From Alistipes sp. (GTDB lineage: Bacteria; Bacteroidota; Bacteroidia; Bacteroidales; Rikenellaceae), in assembly GCA_019422485.1 (NCBI GenBank), contig JAHZDG010000056.1:1-9042 (forward strand): a DNA stretch of 9,042 nucleotides, in the 5' to 3' direction. The stretch's first letter is position 1. The number at the start of each line of letters is the position of its first letter. The notes below the pieces were generated by a model. It saw only the letters and a list, made by a program, of their open reading frames with translations, was not told the DNA's origin and did no database searches. The position numbers were made by a program, and so were the translations under genes. This document shows, piece after piece, positions 1 to 7,100 of this stretch.

Positions 1-917
1 ACATGGTAACGGGTGCCGCTCAGATGGACGGTGCCATCCTGGTAGTTGCCGCTACCGACGGTCCTATGCCCCAGACCAACGAACACGTACTGCTGGCTCG
101 CCAGGTAAACGTACCGAAAATCGTTGTGTTCCTGAACAAATGCGATATGGTTGACGACCCCGAAATGCTCGACCTGGTTGAACTGGAAGTTCGTGACCTG
201 CTGAGCAAATACGATTTCGACGGCGACAACGCTCCCATCATCCGCGGTTCTGCTCTGGGTGCCCTCAACGGCGAACCCAAATGGGAAGAAAAAGTTATGG
301 AACTGATGGACGCTGTTGACAGCTATATTCCGCTGCCTCCGCGTGACAACGAAAAACCGTTCCTGATGCCTGTTGAAGACGTATTCTCGATCACGGGTCG
401 TGGTACCGTTGTAACGGGTCGTATCGAAACCGGTGTGATCAAAGTGGGTGACCCCGTAGAAATCATCGGTCTGCAGGAAAAATCTATGACCTCAACTTGT
501 ACCGGTGTGGAAATGTTCCGCAAACTGCTCGACTCGGGTGAAGCCGGTGATAACGTAGGTCTGTTGCTGCGTGGTATCGACAAGAAAGAAGTAAAACGTG
601 GTATGGTTGTTGCCAAACCGGGTTCGATCACTCCGCACACCGAATTCAAAGCCGAAGTTTATATCCTGAAGAAAGAAGAAGGTGGTCGTCACACTCCGTT
701 CCACCACAAATATCGTCCGCAGTTCTACCTGCGTACGCTGGACGTAACCGGTGAAGTTGAACTGCCCGAAGGTGTAGATATGGTTATGCCGGGTGATAAC
801 GTAACCATCTCCGTAAAACTGATCTACCCCGTAGCCTTGAACGTTGGTCTGCGTTTCGCTATCCGCGAAGGTGGCCGTACGGTAGGTGCCGGTCAGATCA
901 TCGAAATCATCAAATAA
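1..917 (+). CDS. tuf: Elongation factor Tu (EF-Tu), 5'-truncated by the window edge
   Basis: EF-Tu is the GTPase that carries aminoacyl-tRNA to the ribosomal A site in the cytoplasm. The reading frame is open from the window edge. The ATG at base 3 is the internal Met of the conserved stretch NMVTGAAQMDGA, about residue 91 in E. coli numbering, so it is not the start. About 91 residues are missing, including the P-loop and DCPGH motif. Visible motifs are the guanine-specificity NKCD at residues 45-48 of the visible part, the SAL motif (RGSALGAL), then domain 2 (FSITGRGTVVTGRIE) and domain 3 (GGRHTPF, YRPQFY, MVMPGDN). It ends in the family's usual FAIREGGRTVGAGQ tail and TAA. A tRNA-Trp gene and secE follow, as in a tufB-type locus. 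Identity is near certain; whether it is the only tuf copy cannot be told. Confidence 0.98.
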   Translation, partial: MVTGAAQMDGAILVVAATDGPMPQTNEHVLLARQVNVPKIVVFLNKCDMVDDPEMLDLVELEVRDLLSKYDFDGDNAPIIRGSALGALNGEPKWEEKVMELMDAVDSYIPLPPRDNEKPFLMPVEDVFSITGRGTVVTGRIETGVIKVGDPVEIIGLQEKSMTSTCTGVEMFRKLLDSGEAGDNVGLLLRGIDKKEVKRGMVVAKPGSITPHTEFKAEVYILKKEEGGRHTPFHHKYRPQFYLRTLDVTGEVELPEGVDMVMPGDNVTISVKLIYPVALNVGLRFAIREGGRTVGAGQIIEIIK

Positions 918-936
918 GATCTTCTGATCAAACCCT

Positions 937-960
937 AGCAGTGTGCTCCGGCACACTGCT
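937..960 (+). promoter_or_regulatory. Perfect 10-bp hairpin with UCCG tetraloop between tuf and tRNA-Trp
   Basis: Bases 937-946 pair perfectly with 951-960 around the loop TCCG, closed by a C-G pair. In RNA this is a cUNCGg-type tetraloop, an unusually stable class. Only CCTT follows before the mature tRNA begins at 965, so there is no U-tract and it is not a standard intrinsic terminator. It may protect or define the 3' end of tuf mRNA after tRNA processing, or insulate the tRNA fold from upstream RNA. The structure is seen directly; the role is inference. Confidence 0.7.
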
Positions 961-964
961 CCTT

Positions 965-1035
965 ACGAGTGTAGTTCAAGGGTAGAATAGCGGTCTCCAA
1001 AACCGTTGATGGGAGTTCGAATCTCTCCACTCGTG
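965..1035 (+). tRNA. trnW: tRNA-Trp (anticodon CCA)
   Basis: The sequence folds as a complete cloverleaf. The acceptor stem 965-971 pairs perfectly with 1028-1034. The D stem is 974-977 with 985-988. The anticodon stem is 990-994 with 1002-1006, around the loop CTCCAAA with anticodon CCA at 997-999, which reads UGG (Trp). The variable loop is 4 nt. The T stem is 1011-1015 with 1023-1027 around the loop TTCGAAT. Base 1035 is the G discriminator. The 3' CCA is not encoded, since CTA follows, so it must be added by nucleotidyltransferase. It lies 47 nt after tuf and 17 nt before secE and is probably cut from a shared transcript. Confidence 0.96.
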
Positions 1036-1052
1036 CTATAATAAGTGTGGCT

Positions 1053-1244
1053 ATGAAAATCGTAAATTACGTAAAAGAATCCTACTCAGAGCTGGTTCAA
1101 AAAGTGTCCTGGCCCACCATGAACCAATTGTCCAATTCCGCGGTGATTGTGATGACTGCTTCCCTCATCTTCGCGCTGGTCGTATTGGTGATGGACCTCG
1201 CCTTCGAGAACCTCATGAAAGCCATATATAGCATCCTTTATTAA
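1053..1244 (+). CDS. secE: Protein translocase subunit SecE (63 aa)
   Basis: SecE is the small essential membrane subunit that clamps SecY in the SecYEG protein-export channel. This is the short single-span form typical of non-enterobacterial SecE, against three spans in E. coli. An N-terminal amphipathic segment with the conserved KVSWPT at residues 17-22 precedes one hydrophobic helix at about residues 28-50. I chose ATG 1053, giving MKIVNYVKESYSEL, because it matches the usual Bacteroidales N-terminus. The in-frame GTG at 1047 would add only two residues and lies closer to the tRNA. There is no Shine-Dalgarno. The leader left after tRNA 3' processing would be only 17 nt. nusG follows after 28 nt, the standard secE-nusG pair. 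Confidence 0.96.
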   Translation: MKIVNYVKESYSELVQKVSWPTMNQLSNSAVIVMTASLIFALVVLVMDLAFENLMKAIYSILY

Positions 1245-1272
1245 TCTTCTCCTCTCTTAAGAATTAATAAAG

Positions 1273-1830
1273 ATGAGCGAAAAAGAACAAAAACAGTGGT
1301 ACGTACTGCGTGCCATCGGAGGTAAAGAAAAAAAGGTGAAAGAGTATCTCGAAACCGAGATCAAAAACTCCCATCTCGAAGACTATATCTCCCAAGTTCT
1401 GATCCCTACTGAAAAAATCTACCAAATCCGAAACGGTAAAAAAATCAGTAAGGAAAGAGTTTCTTATCCGGGTTATGTGCTGGTTGAGGCCGCCCTGGTA
1501 GGAGAAATTCCGTTTATTCTTCGTAACACTCCCAACGTCTTAGGCTTCCTCAGCGACACCAAAACGGCCAGCATGCAGGCAACCCCTCTGCGCCCGCAAG
1601 AAGTGAGCCGTATTTTAGGTCGTGTCGATGAACTGAGCGAGAGTGAAGAAGAGAACGAAGTTCCTTTCTTCGTTGGTGAAACCGTCAAAGTAACCGATGG
1701 CCCGTTCTCAAGCTTCTCGGGTACCATCGAAGCGGTGGACAACGATCGCAAGAAACTGACCGTCTCTGTGAAGATATTCGGACGCAAGACTCCGATGGAG
1801 TTGAGCTTTATGCAAGTTGAAAAAGAATAA
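1273..1830 (+). CDS. nusG: Transcription elongation/antitermination factor NusG (185 aa)
   Basis: NusG binds the clamp of RNA polymerase, modulates pausing, and links polymerase to Rho or to the ribosome. The N-terminal NGN domain spans about residues 6-115 and starts with KQWYVLRAIGGKEKKVKEYL. It contains the signature PGYVLV at 66-71 and the NTPNVLGFL segment at 85-93. An acidic linker (SESEEENE, 122-129) leads to a C-terminal KOW domain with FVGETVKVTDGPFSSFSGTI at 133-152. The length is normal for the family. ATG 1273 has an A-rich upstream context (aattaataaag) with no clear Shine-Dalgarno. It sits between secE and rplK, 16 nt before the latter, as in most bacteria. Confidence 0.98.
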   Translation: MSEKEQKQWYVLRAIGGKEKKVKEYLETEIKNSHLEDYISQVLIPTEKIYQIRNGKKISKERVSYPGYVLVEAALVGEIPFILRNTPNVLGFLSDTKTASMQATPLRPQEVSRILGRVDELSESEEENEVPFFVGETVKVTDGPFSSFSGTIEAVDNDRKKLTVSVKIFGRKTPMELSFMQVEKE

Positions 1831-1836
1831 TTAACC

Positions 1837-1841
1837 AAGGA
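1837..1841 (+). promoter_or_regulatory. Shine-Dalgarno-like AAGGA before rplK
   Basis: AAGGA lies 5 nt upstream of the rplK ATG at 1847. The other starts in this window show A/T-rich leaders with no comparable purine motif, as is usual in Bacteroidetes, where Shine-Dalgarno use is rare. This may be the one SD-assisted start in the cluster, or a chance match in an A-rich gap. Confidence 0.4.
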
Positions 1842-1846
1842 AAATT

Positions 1847-2287
1847 ATGGCAAAAGAGGTTGCTGCATTAATTAAACTGCAGATCAAAGGTGGCGCCGCC
1901 AATCCTTCACCTCCGGTAGGTCCCGCGCTGGGTGCCAAGGGAGTCAACATCATGGACTTCTGCAAGCAGTTCAACGCCCGGACTCAAGATAAGGCCGGGA
2001 AGGTACTTCCGGTTATTATCACCGTGTACAGCGATAAATCATTCGATTTCGTTGTTAAGCAGCCGCCCGTAGCCGTACAACTCAAGGAGGCAGCCAAACT
2101 GAAATCAGGCTCGGCCGAACCTAACCGTAAAAAAGTAGGTGAGGTGACTTGGGATCAGATCAAAACGATCGCTCAGGACAAAATGCCGGATATGAACTGC
2201 TTCACCCTTGAATCGGCTATGCGTATGGTGGCCGGCACGGCCCGTAGCATGGGGATCAATGTCGTTGGTGAATTTCCTAATTTGTAA
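1847..2287 (+). CDS. rplK: 50S ribosomal protein L11 (146 aa)
   Basis: L11 binds the GTPase-associated region of 23S rRNA at the base of the L7/L12 stalk. It helps factor-dependent GTP hydrolysis and the stringent response through RelA-type enzymes. The N-terminal domain carries KLQIKGGAANPSPPVGPALG, with the conserved prolines at 22, 23 and 26 that form the thiostrepton/micrococcin contact region. No known resistance change is evident there. The C-terminal RNA-binding domain holds GSAEPNRKKVGEVTWDQI and ends with VAGTARSMGINVVGEF. The length is only slightly above the E. coli protein. It is separated from nusG by 16 nt and from rplA by 18 nt, so it is surely cotranscribed. Confidence 0.98.
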   Translation: MAKEVAALIKLQIKGGAANPSPPVGPALGAKGVNIMDFCKQFNARTQDKAGKVLPVIITVYSDKSFDFVVKQPPVAVQLKEAAKLKSGSAEPNRKKVGEVTWDQIKTIAQDKMPDMNCFTLESAMRMVAGTARSMGINVVGEFPNL

Positions 2288-2305
2288 TTGACAAAAATTA
2301 CTGAC

Positions 2306-3004
2306 ATGAGTAAGCTGACCAAAAACAGAAAAATAGCACTTGCGAAGATTGAACCGAATAAAGTGTACAAACTGAGCGAGGCGGCAGCTCTTCTAAAGGA
2401 AATCACCTTTACGAAATTCGATGCTTCCGTGGATCTGGACGTGCGCCTGGGGGTAGACCCTCGTAAAGCCAACCAGATGGTCCGCGGGGTGGTTACCCTG
2501 CCTCACGGTACCGGTAAAACAGCTCGCGTGCTGGTTCTGTGCTCTCCGGAAAAAGAAACCGAAGCCAAAGAAGCCGGCGCCGACTATGTTGGTCTGGACG
2601 AATACATCGAAAAGATCAAAGGAGGTTGGACGGACGTGGATGTGATCATCACCACGCCTAACGTAATGGCAAAAGTAGGGGCACTGGGTCGTATTCTGGG
2701 TCCCCGTGGCTTGATGCCTAACCCCAAAACAGGTACTGTTACCATGGAAGTCGGTAAAGCGGTTAAGGAAGTGAAAGCCGGTAAAATCGATTTCAAAGTC
2801 GATAAATTCGGTATCATCCACTCCCGTATCGGTCAGATCAGCTTCACGGCTGACCAAATCGCCGAAAACGCAAAAGAGTTTATGGGCATGATCAATAAAC
2901 TCAAACCGACAGCTGCCAAAGGAACCTATGTAAAAAGTATATTCCTTTCGTCTACGATGAGCCCCGGCTTAGCGGTAGATCCCAAATCGGTTGAAAACAA
3001 ATAA
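2306..3004 (+). CDS. rplA: 50S ribosomal protein L1 (232 aa)
   Basis: L1 binds 23S rRNA helices 76-78 and forms the mobile L1 stalk that helps release deacylated tRNA from the E site. In many bacteria it also represses its own operon. The two-domain layout is visible: domain I at about residues 1-67 and 160-232, domain II between. The family signature GRILGPRGLMPNPKTGT lies at 128-144, and the C-terminal KLKPTAAKGTYVKSIFLSSTM at 198-218. I chose ATG 2306 (MSKLTKNRKIA) from the family N-terminus. An in-frame TTG at 2288, directly after the rplK stop, would add six residues without family support. The start has no Shine-Dalgarno. Confidence 0.97.
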   Translation: MSKLTKNRKIALAKIEPNKVYKLSEAAALLKEITFTKFDASVDLDVRLGVDPRKANQMVRGVVTLPHGTGKTARVLVLCSPEKETEAKEAGADYVGLDEYIEKIKGGWTDVDVIITTPNVMAKVGALGRILGPRGLMPNPKTGTVTMEVGKAVKEVKAGKIDFKVDKFGIIHSRIGQISFTADQIAENAKEFMGMINKLKPTAAKGTYVKSIFLSSTMSPGLAVDPKSVENK

Positions 3005-3016
3005 CAATTCTGAACC

Positions 3017-3541
3017 ATGAACAGGGAAGAAAAAACAGTTATTATCAATTCACTGGCCGATAAGCTGAAGGAATACTCTCATTTCTACGTGACGGATACC
3101 GCCGCGCTCAACGCTGAACAGACCGCCAAGTTGCGTCGCATGTGCTTCGAGCAGGATGTTACCCTGATGGTAGTAAAGAATACCCTTTTCATCAAAGCAC
3201 TTGAACTGGTCGAAAAAAACAACGAAGAACTGCTGCCCGCCCTCAAAGGTGTAACGGCCATCATGTTCTCCAATGTGGGTAAAAACCCGGCCAAACTGAT
3301 CAAGGAATTCCGTAAAACGAACGATCGCCCGATCCTCAAAGCCGCTTACGTTGAAGAATGCGTCTACACGGGTGACAGCGCTCTGGATGAACTTGTCAAC
3401 ATCAAGTCGCGTGAAGAGCTTATTGGTGAAATCGTCGGTCTGCTCCAGTCTCCGGCGAAGAATGTCATCTCGGCGCTGCAAGCGTCCGCAGGACAAAAGA
3501 TCGCGGGTCTGGTCAAAACCCTCGAATCAAGAAACGCATAA
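3017..3541 (+). CDS. rplJ: 50S ribosomal protein L10 (174 aa)
   Basis: L10 anchors L7/L12 dimers to the ribosome and so builds the stalk that recruits EF-Tu and EF-G. The N-terminal rRNA-binding domain includes HFYVTDTAALNAEQTAKLRR and the conserved VVKNTLFIKALE stretch. The C-terminal part, with LLQSPAKNVISALQASAGQKIAGLVKTL, is the long helix that binds L12 dimers. The length is typical. The gene starts only 12 nt after rplA, leaving no intergenic room for the classical structured L10 leader used for autoregulation in enterobacteria and Firmicutes. Any L10 control site would have to lie in the rplA coding sequence or elsewhere. Confidence 0.98.
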   Translation: MNREEKTVIINSLADKLKEYSHFYVTDTAALNAEQTAKLRRMCFEQDVTLMVVKNTLFIKALELVEKNNEELLPALKGVTAIMFSNVGKNPAKLIKEFRKTNDRPILKAAYVEECVYTGDSALDELVNIKSREELIGEIVGLLQSPAKNVISALQASAGQKIAGLVKTLESRNA

Positions 3542-3583
3542 TTTTTATCAATCATCGTCTAACATTTAAAACTTTTACATAAG
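3542..3583 (+). promoter_or_regulatory. AT-rich 42-nt leader of rplL
   Basis: This spacer contains 9 G/C bases out of 42 (21%), far below the flanking genes, and has no Shine-Dalgarno. An unstructured A/U-rich leader of this kind fits efficient initiation in Bacteroidetes. It could help make L7/L12 in excess over L10, as stalk stoichiometry requires. I looked for a Bacteroidetes sigma-A promoter (TTTG and TAnnTTTG) and found no convincing pair. The composition is seen; the role is inferred. Confidence 0.4.
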
Positions 3584-3964
3584 ATGGCCGATATCAAAAA
3601 ATTAGCTGAGGAGTTGGTAAACTTGACAGTTAAAGAAGTAAACGAACTTGCTGGTATTCTGAAAGACGAATACGGAATTGAGCCCGCTGCTGCTGCTGTT
3701 GCCGTTGCCGCTGCTCCCGCTGCTGGTGCTGCTGGCGAAGCTGCCGCCGAAAAAACCTCTTTCGACGTAATCCTCACCGCCGCTGGTCAGGCTAAACTGC
3801 AGGTCGTTAAAGTTGTTAAAGACATTACCGGTCTGGGTCTGAAAGAAGCTAAAGATCTGGTTGATGGCGCTCCCAAAGCTATCAAAGAAGGCGTATCCAA
3901 AGAAGAAGCCGAACAAATCAAATCTCAGCTGGAAGAAGCTGGAGCCGAAGTTGAGCTTAAGTAA
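3584..3964 (+). CDS. rplL: 50S ribosomal protein L7/L12 (126 aa)
   Basis: L7/L12 is the multicopy stalk protein that contacts translation GTPases. The N-terminal dimerisation domain (residues 1-33) is followed by a flexible Ala/Gly/Pro hinge at about 34-56, coded by GCT/GCC-rich DNA (3683-3751). The globular C-terminal domain starts at TSFDVIL and contains the factor-binding helix region KVVKDITGLGLKEAKDLVDGAPK. Its length and acidic character are normal. The gene ends in tandem TAA TAA stops (3962-3967), which suggests strong pressure for tight termination. ATG 3584 gives the standard MADIKKLAEEL start. It follows rplJ by 42 nt, and a structured 197-nt gap separates it from rpoB. Confidence 0.98.
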   Translation: MADIKKLAEELVNLTVKEVNELAGILKDEYGIEPAAAAVAVAAAPAAGAAGEAAAEKTSFDVILTAAGQAKLQVVKVVKDITGLGLKEAKDLVDGAPKAIKEGVSKEEAEQIKSQLEEAGAEVELK

Positions 3965-3992
3965 TAAACTACTTAATACTCAACCCATAACA

Positions 3993-4028
3993 GGTGTAGA
4001 GTCTATGCGAATAGACTCTATACCTTTT
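3993..4028 (+). terminator. Candidate attenuator/terminator hairpin between rplL and rpoB
   Basis: Bases 3993-4006 pair with 4011-4024 (14 bp with one G-U wobble at 3996/4021) around a GCGA loop of the GNRA type. A3992-T4025 can add a further pair. The run TTTT (4025-4028) follows, and then CT. This resembles an intrinsic terminator with a short U-tract and a stem not very rich in GC. Because rpoB and rpoC lie downstream with no other obvious promoter, it is more likely a partial attenuator or an RNase III processing stem. The E. coli rplL-rpoB gap holds an attenuator and an RNase III site at the same place. Structure is seen; function is inferred by position. Confidence 0.6.
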
Positions 4029-4066
4029 CTCGTATAACAATGACGAGAGGCCCGTTCTCCTGGGCC
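4028..4066 (+). promoter_or_regulatory. Two adjacent hairpins in the rpoB leader
   Basis: The first hairpin pairs TCTCGT (4028-4033) with ACGAGA (4043-4048) around a 9-nt loop. The second pairs GGCCC (4049-4053) with GGGCC (4062-4066) around an 8-nt loop and starts on the very next base, so the two could stack. The first can also use part of the T-run behind the 3993-4024 hairpin by G-U pairing, so the folds could influence each other. GAGA (4045-4048) with TCTC (4056-4059) is an alternative pairing. The remaining leader to 4150 shows no strong element. Confidence 0.45.
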
Positions 4067-4150
4067 CATAGGGACGTCGGGAAAAAGCAACAAGCGTTCG
4101 TTCCAACTCTAGAAGAGATAGAATCACCACTCGCTGGTCTTCAACTTAAT

Positions 4151-4164
4151 CATTGGATCCAATG
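4151..4164. promoter_or_regulatory. Perfect 14-bp palindrome overlapping the rpoB start codon
   Basis: CATTGGATCCAATG equals its own reverse complement and ends exactly on the G of the rpoB ATG. As RNA it could form a 5-bp stem with a GATC loop that covers the start codon; as DNA it could be a dimeric protein site. Such a palindrome is expected by chance about once per 16 kb, so its position, rather than its existence, is what is notable. Confidence 0.4.
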
Positions 4165-7100
4165 TCCGTAAAAAAAGATAATCAACGCATCAGCTTCTCC
4201 TCAGTCAAAAACAGGATGCCCTATCCTGATCTGCTGGAAGTACAGCTCAAATCATTTCAAGACTTCTTCCAACTGGACACCACGGCCGAAAATCGTAAAA
4301 ACGAAGGGCTCTACAAGGTGTTCATGGAAAACTTTCCGATCACCGATACGAGAAATAATTTCGTACTGGAGTTCATCGATTATTATGTGGATCCTCCCCG
4401 CTACTCGCTGGACGAGTGTCTGGAGAGAGGGCTTACCTACAGCGTTCCGCTGAAAGCAAAATTGAAACTTTATTGTACCGACCCCGAACACGAAGATTTT
4501 GATACCGTCGTGCAGGATGTTTATTTCGGTACAATTCCCTATATGACCCCCCGCGGTACCTTCGTTATCAACGGCGCTGAACGCGTCATCGTATCGCAAT
4601 TGCACCGTTCTCCCGGTGTATTTTTCGGTCAGAGCATCCACACCAACGGGACCAAACTCTACTCGGCCCGTATCATCCCCTTCAAGGGTTCGTGGATCGA
4701 ATTCGCGACCGACATCAACAACGTGATGTACGCCTACATCGACCGTAAGAAGAAATTGCCGGTTACGACCTTACTCCGGGCCATCGGGTTTGAAAGTGAC
4801 CGTCAGATCTTGGAAATCTTCGACCTGGCCGAAGACGTCAAAGTCACCAAAGCCAACCTGAAAAAAGTGGTGGGCCAACGTTTGGCCGCCCGTGTGTTGA
4901 AGACCTGGGTGGAAGACTTCGTGGATGAAGATACCGGCGAAGTCGTTTCCATCGAACGTAACGAAATCATCATCGACCGGGAAACCGTCCTGGAAGAAAG
5001 ACATATCGACGACATCATCGAATCGGGCGCCAAGAGCATCCTGATCCACAAGGATAACCAAAGCGGAACCGATTTCTCGATCGTCTACAATACCCTGCAG
5101 AAAGACCCCTGCAACTCGGAAAAAGAAGCCGTGGTATACATCTACCGCCAGCTGCGTAACTCCGAACCGCCCGATGAAGCAACCGCTCGCGACGTGATCG
5201 AAAAGCTGTTCTTCTCGGACAAACGCTACGACTTGGGGGATGTAGGTCGTTTCCGTATCAACAAGAAACTGAACCTCGACATCTCGCCTGAAGTGCGGAT
5301 CCTGACTCGCGAAGACATCATCGCGATCATCAAATACCTGATCTCGCTGATCAACTCCAAAACCGACGTCGACGATATCGACCACCTGTCGAACCGTCGT
5401 GTACGTACGGTGGGCGAACAGTTGGCCAACCAGTTCAGCGTAGGGTTCGTTCGTATGGCCCGTACGATTCGCGAACGGATGAACGTCCGCGACAACGAAG
5501 TGTTCACTCCGGTGGATCTGATCAACGCCAAGACCCTCTCGTCGGTGATCAACTCGTTCTTCGGGACCAACCAGCTCTCGCAGTTCATGGACCAGACCAA
5601 CCCGCTGGCCGAAATGACCCACAAACGTCGTCTGTCGGCACTGGGTCCCGGCGGTCTGTCGCGTGAACGCGCCGGGTTCGAAGTGCGAGACGTACACTAT
5701 ACGCACTACGGTCGTCTCTGCCCGATTGAAACCCCGGAAGGTCCGAACATCGGTCTGATCTCCTCGCTGTGCGTCTTCGCCAAAATCAGCGACATGGGCT
5801 TCATCGAAACCCCCTACCGCAAGGTAACCAACGGGGTGGTAGACCTCAAAAACGACGACATCAAATACTATAGCGCTGAAGAAGAAGAAGACCTGGTAGT
5901 CGCTCAGGCCAATGCGCCGCTGGACGACAAGGGGAACTTCCTGCGTCCGGACAAAATCAAGGCCCGTTACGAAGCCGACTATCCGGTGGTGACCAAAGAC
6001 GAAGTCAACCTGATGGACGTAGCGCCCAACCAGATCGCTTCAATCGCCGCCAGCTTGATCCCCTTCTTGGAACACGACGACGCCAACCGTGCATTGATGG
6101 GATCGAACATGATGCGCCAGGCCGTGCCTTTGGTCATGCCCGAAGCTCCTATCGTAGGTACCGGTCTGGAAAAAGACATGATTCATGACAGCCGTATTCA
6201 GATTGTCGCTGAAGGCAATGGGGAAGTGGTCTTCTCGGATGCCAGCCAGATTCAGGTACTGTACGAACGTACGGAAGAAGAAAAACTGGTTAGCTTCGAT
6301 CCGGAAGTGACGACTTACAAACTGCCGCGCTACCGCAAGACCAACCAGAGCACTTCGATGACCCTCAAACCCATCGTTCGCAAAGGCGAAAAGGTAACCA
6401 AGGGACAGATCCTGACCGAAGGTTACTCGACCGAAAACGGAGAACTGGCCTTGGGACGCAACCTGAAAGTAGCGTTCATGCCTTGGAAAGGGTACAACTT
6501 CGAAGACGCTATCGTGATCTCGGAACGTCTGCTGCGTGACGATATCTTCACTTCGGTACACGTGGACGAATACATCATGGAAGTCCGCGACACCAAACGC
6601 GGGGTGGAAGAGTTGACCTCGGATATTCCGAATGTCAGCGAAGAAGCTACCCGTGACCTGGACGAAAACGGGATCATCCGTGTGGGTGCCAATGTGAAAC
6701 CGGGCGATATCCTGATCGGGAAAATCACTCCGAAAGGGGAAAGCGATCCTTCACCGGAAGAAAAACTGCTCCGTGCCATCTTCGGGGACAAAGCCGGTGA
6801 CGTGAAAGACGCTTCACTCAAAGCACAGCCTTCGCTCTACGGGGTGATCATCGACAAAAAACTCTTCAGCCGCGTCAACAAAGACAACAAGAAGAGCAAA
6901 TCGGCCGAAAAAGCTCAGTTGGAAAAACTGGACATTGCCTTCAACCAACAGGCTGCCGAACTGAAAGCCAAACTGATCGAAAAACTGTGGGTGCTGCTCA
7001 AGGATAAAACCGCAGCCGGCATCCGCGACTATTTCGGCGTGGAAATCGTTACCAAAGGAACCCGCTTCACCCAGAAACTGTTGGGCGAACTGGACTTCCT

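Noticed and set aside
918..929. GATC-TTCT-GATC small inverted repeat after the tuf stop codon
   Set aside because: Only a 4-bp stem, weak and likely chance; the neighbouring 10-bp hairpin is the real structure.
492..956. 154-codon minus-strand frame across the end of tuf and the following hairpin
   Set aside because: Mostly antisense to tuf; the part outside is the hairpin region. No coding signal is independent of tuf.
2288..2305. TTG start six codons upstream for rplA
   Set aside because: L1 proteins in this group start at the M-x-KLTKN motif; the extra residues have no family support.
3351..3569. 72-codon + strand frame in another frame of rplJ
   Set aside because: Arg/Ser-rich out-of-frame reading of a certain gene, with no family resemblance.
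4021..4028. TATACC-TTTT resembling a Bacteroidetes -7 box (TAnnTTTG, one mismatch)
   Set aside because: It lies in the hairpin arm and T-run, lacks the final G, and has no TTTG at the right distance upstream.
4771..5706. 311-codon open frame on the minus strand inside rpoB
   Set aside because: It is a shadow of rpoB codon bias. The translation has the low-complexity look of antisense reading (rich in F, V, D, Q, H), no recognisable domain, and it lies wholly within a certain gene.
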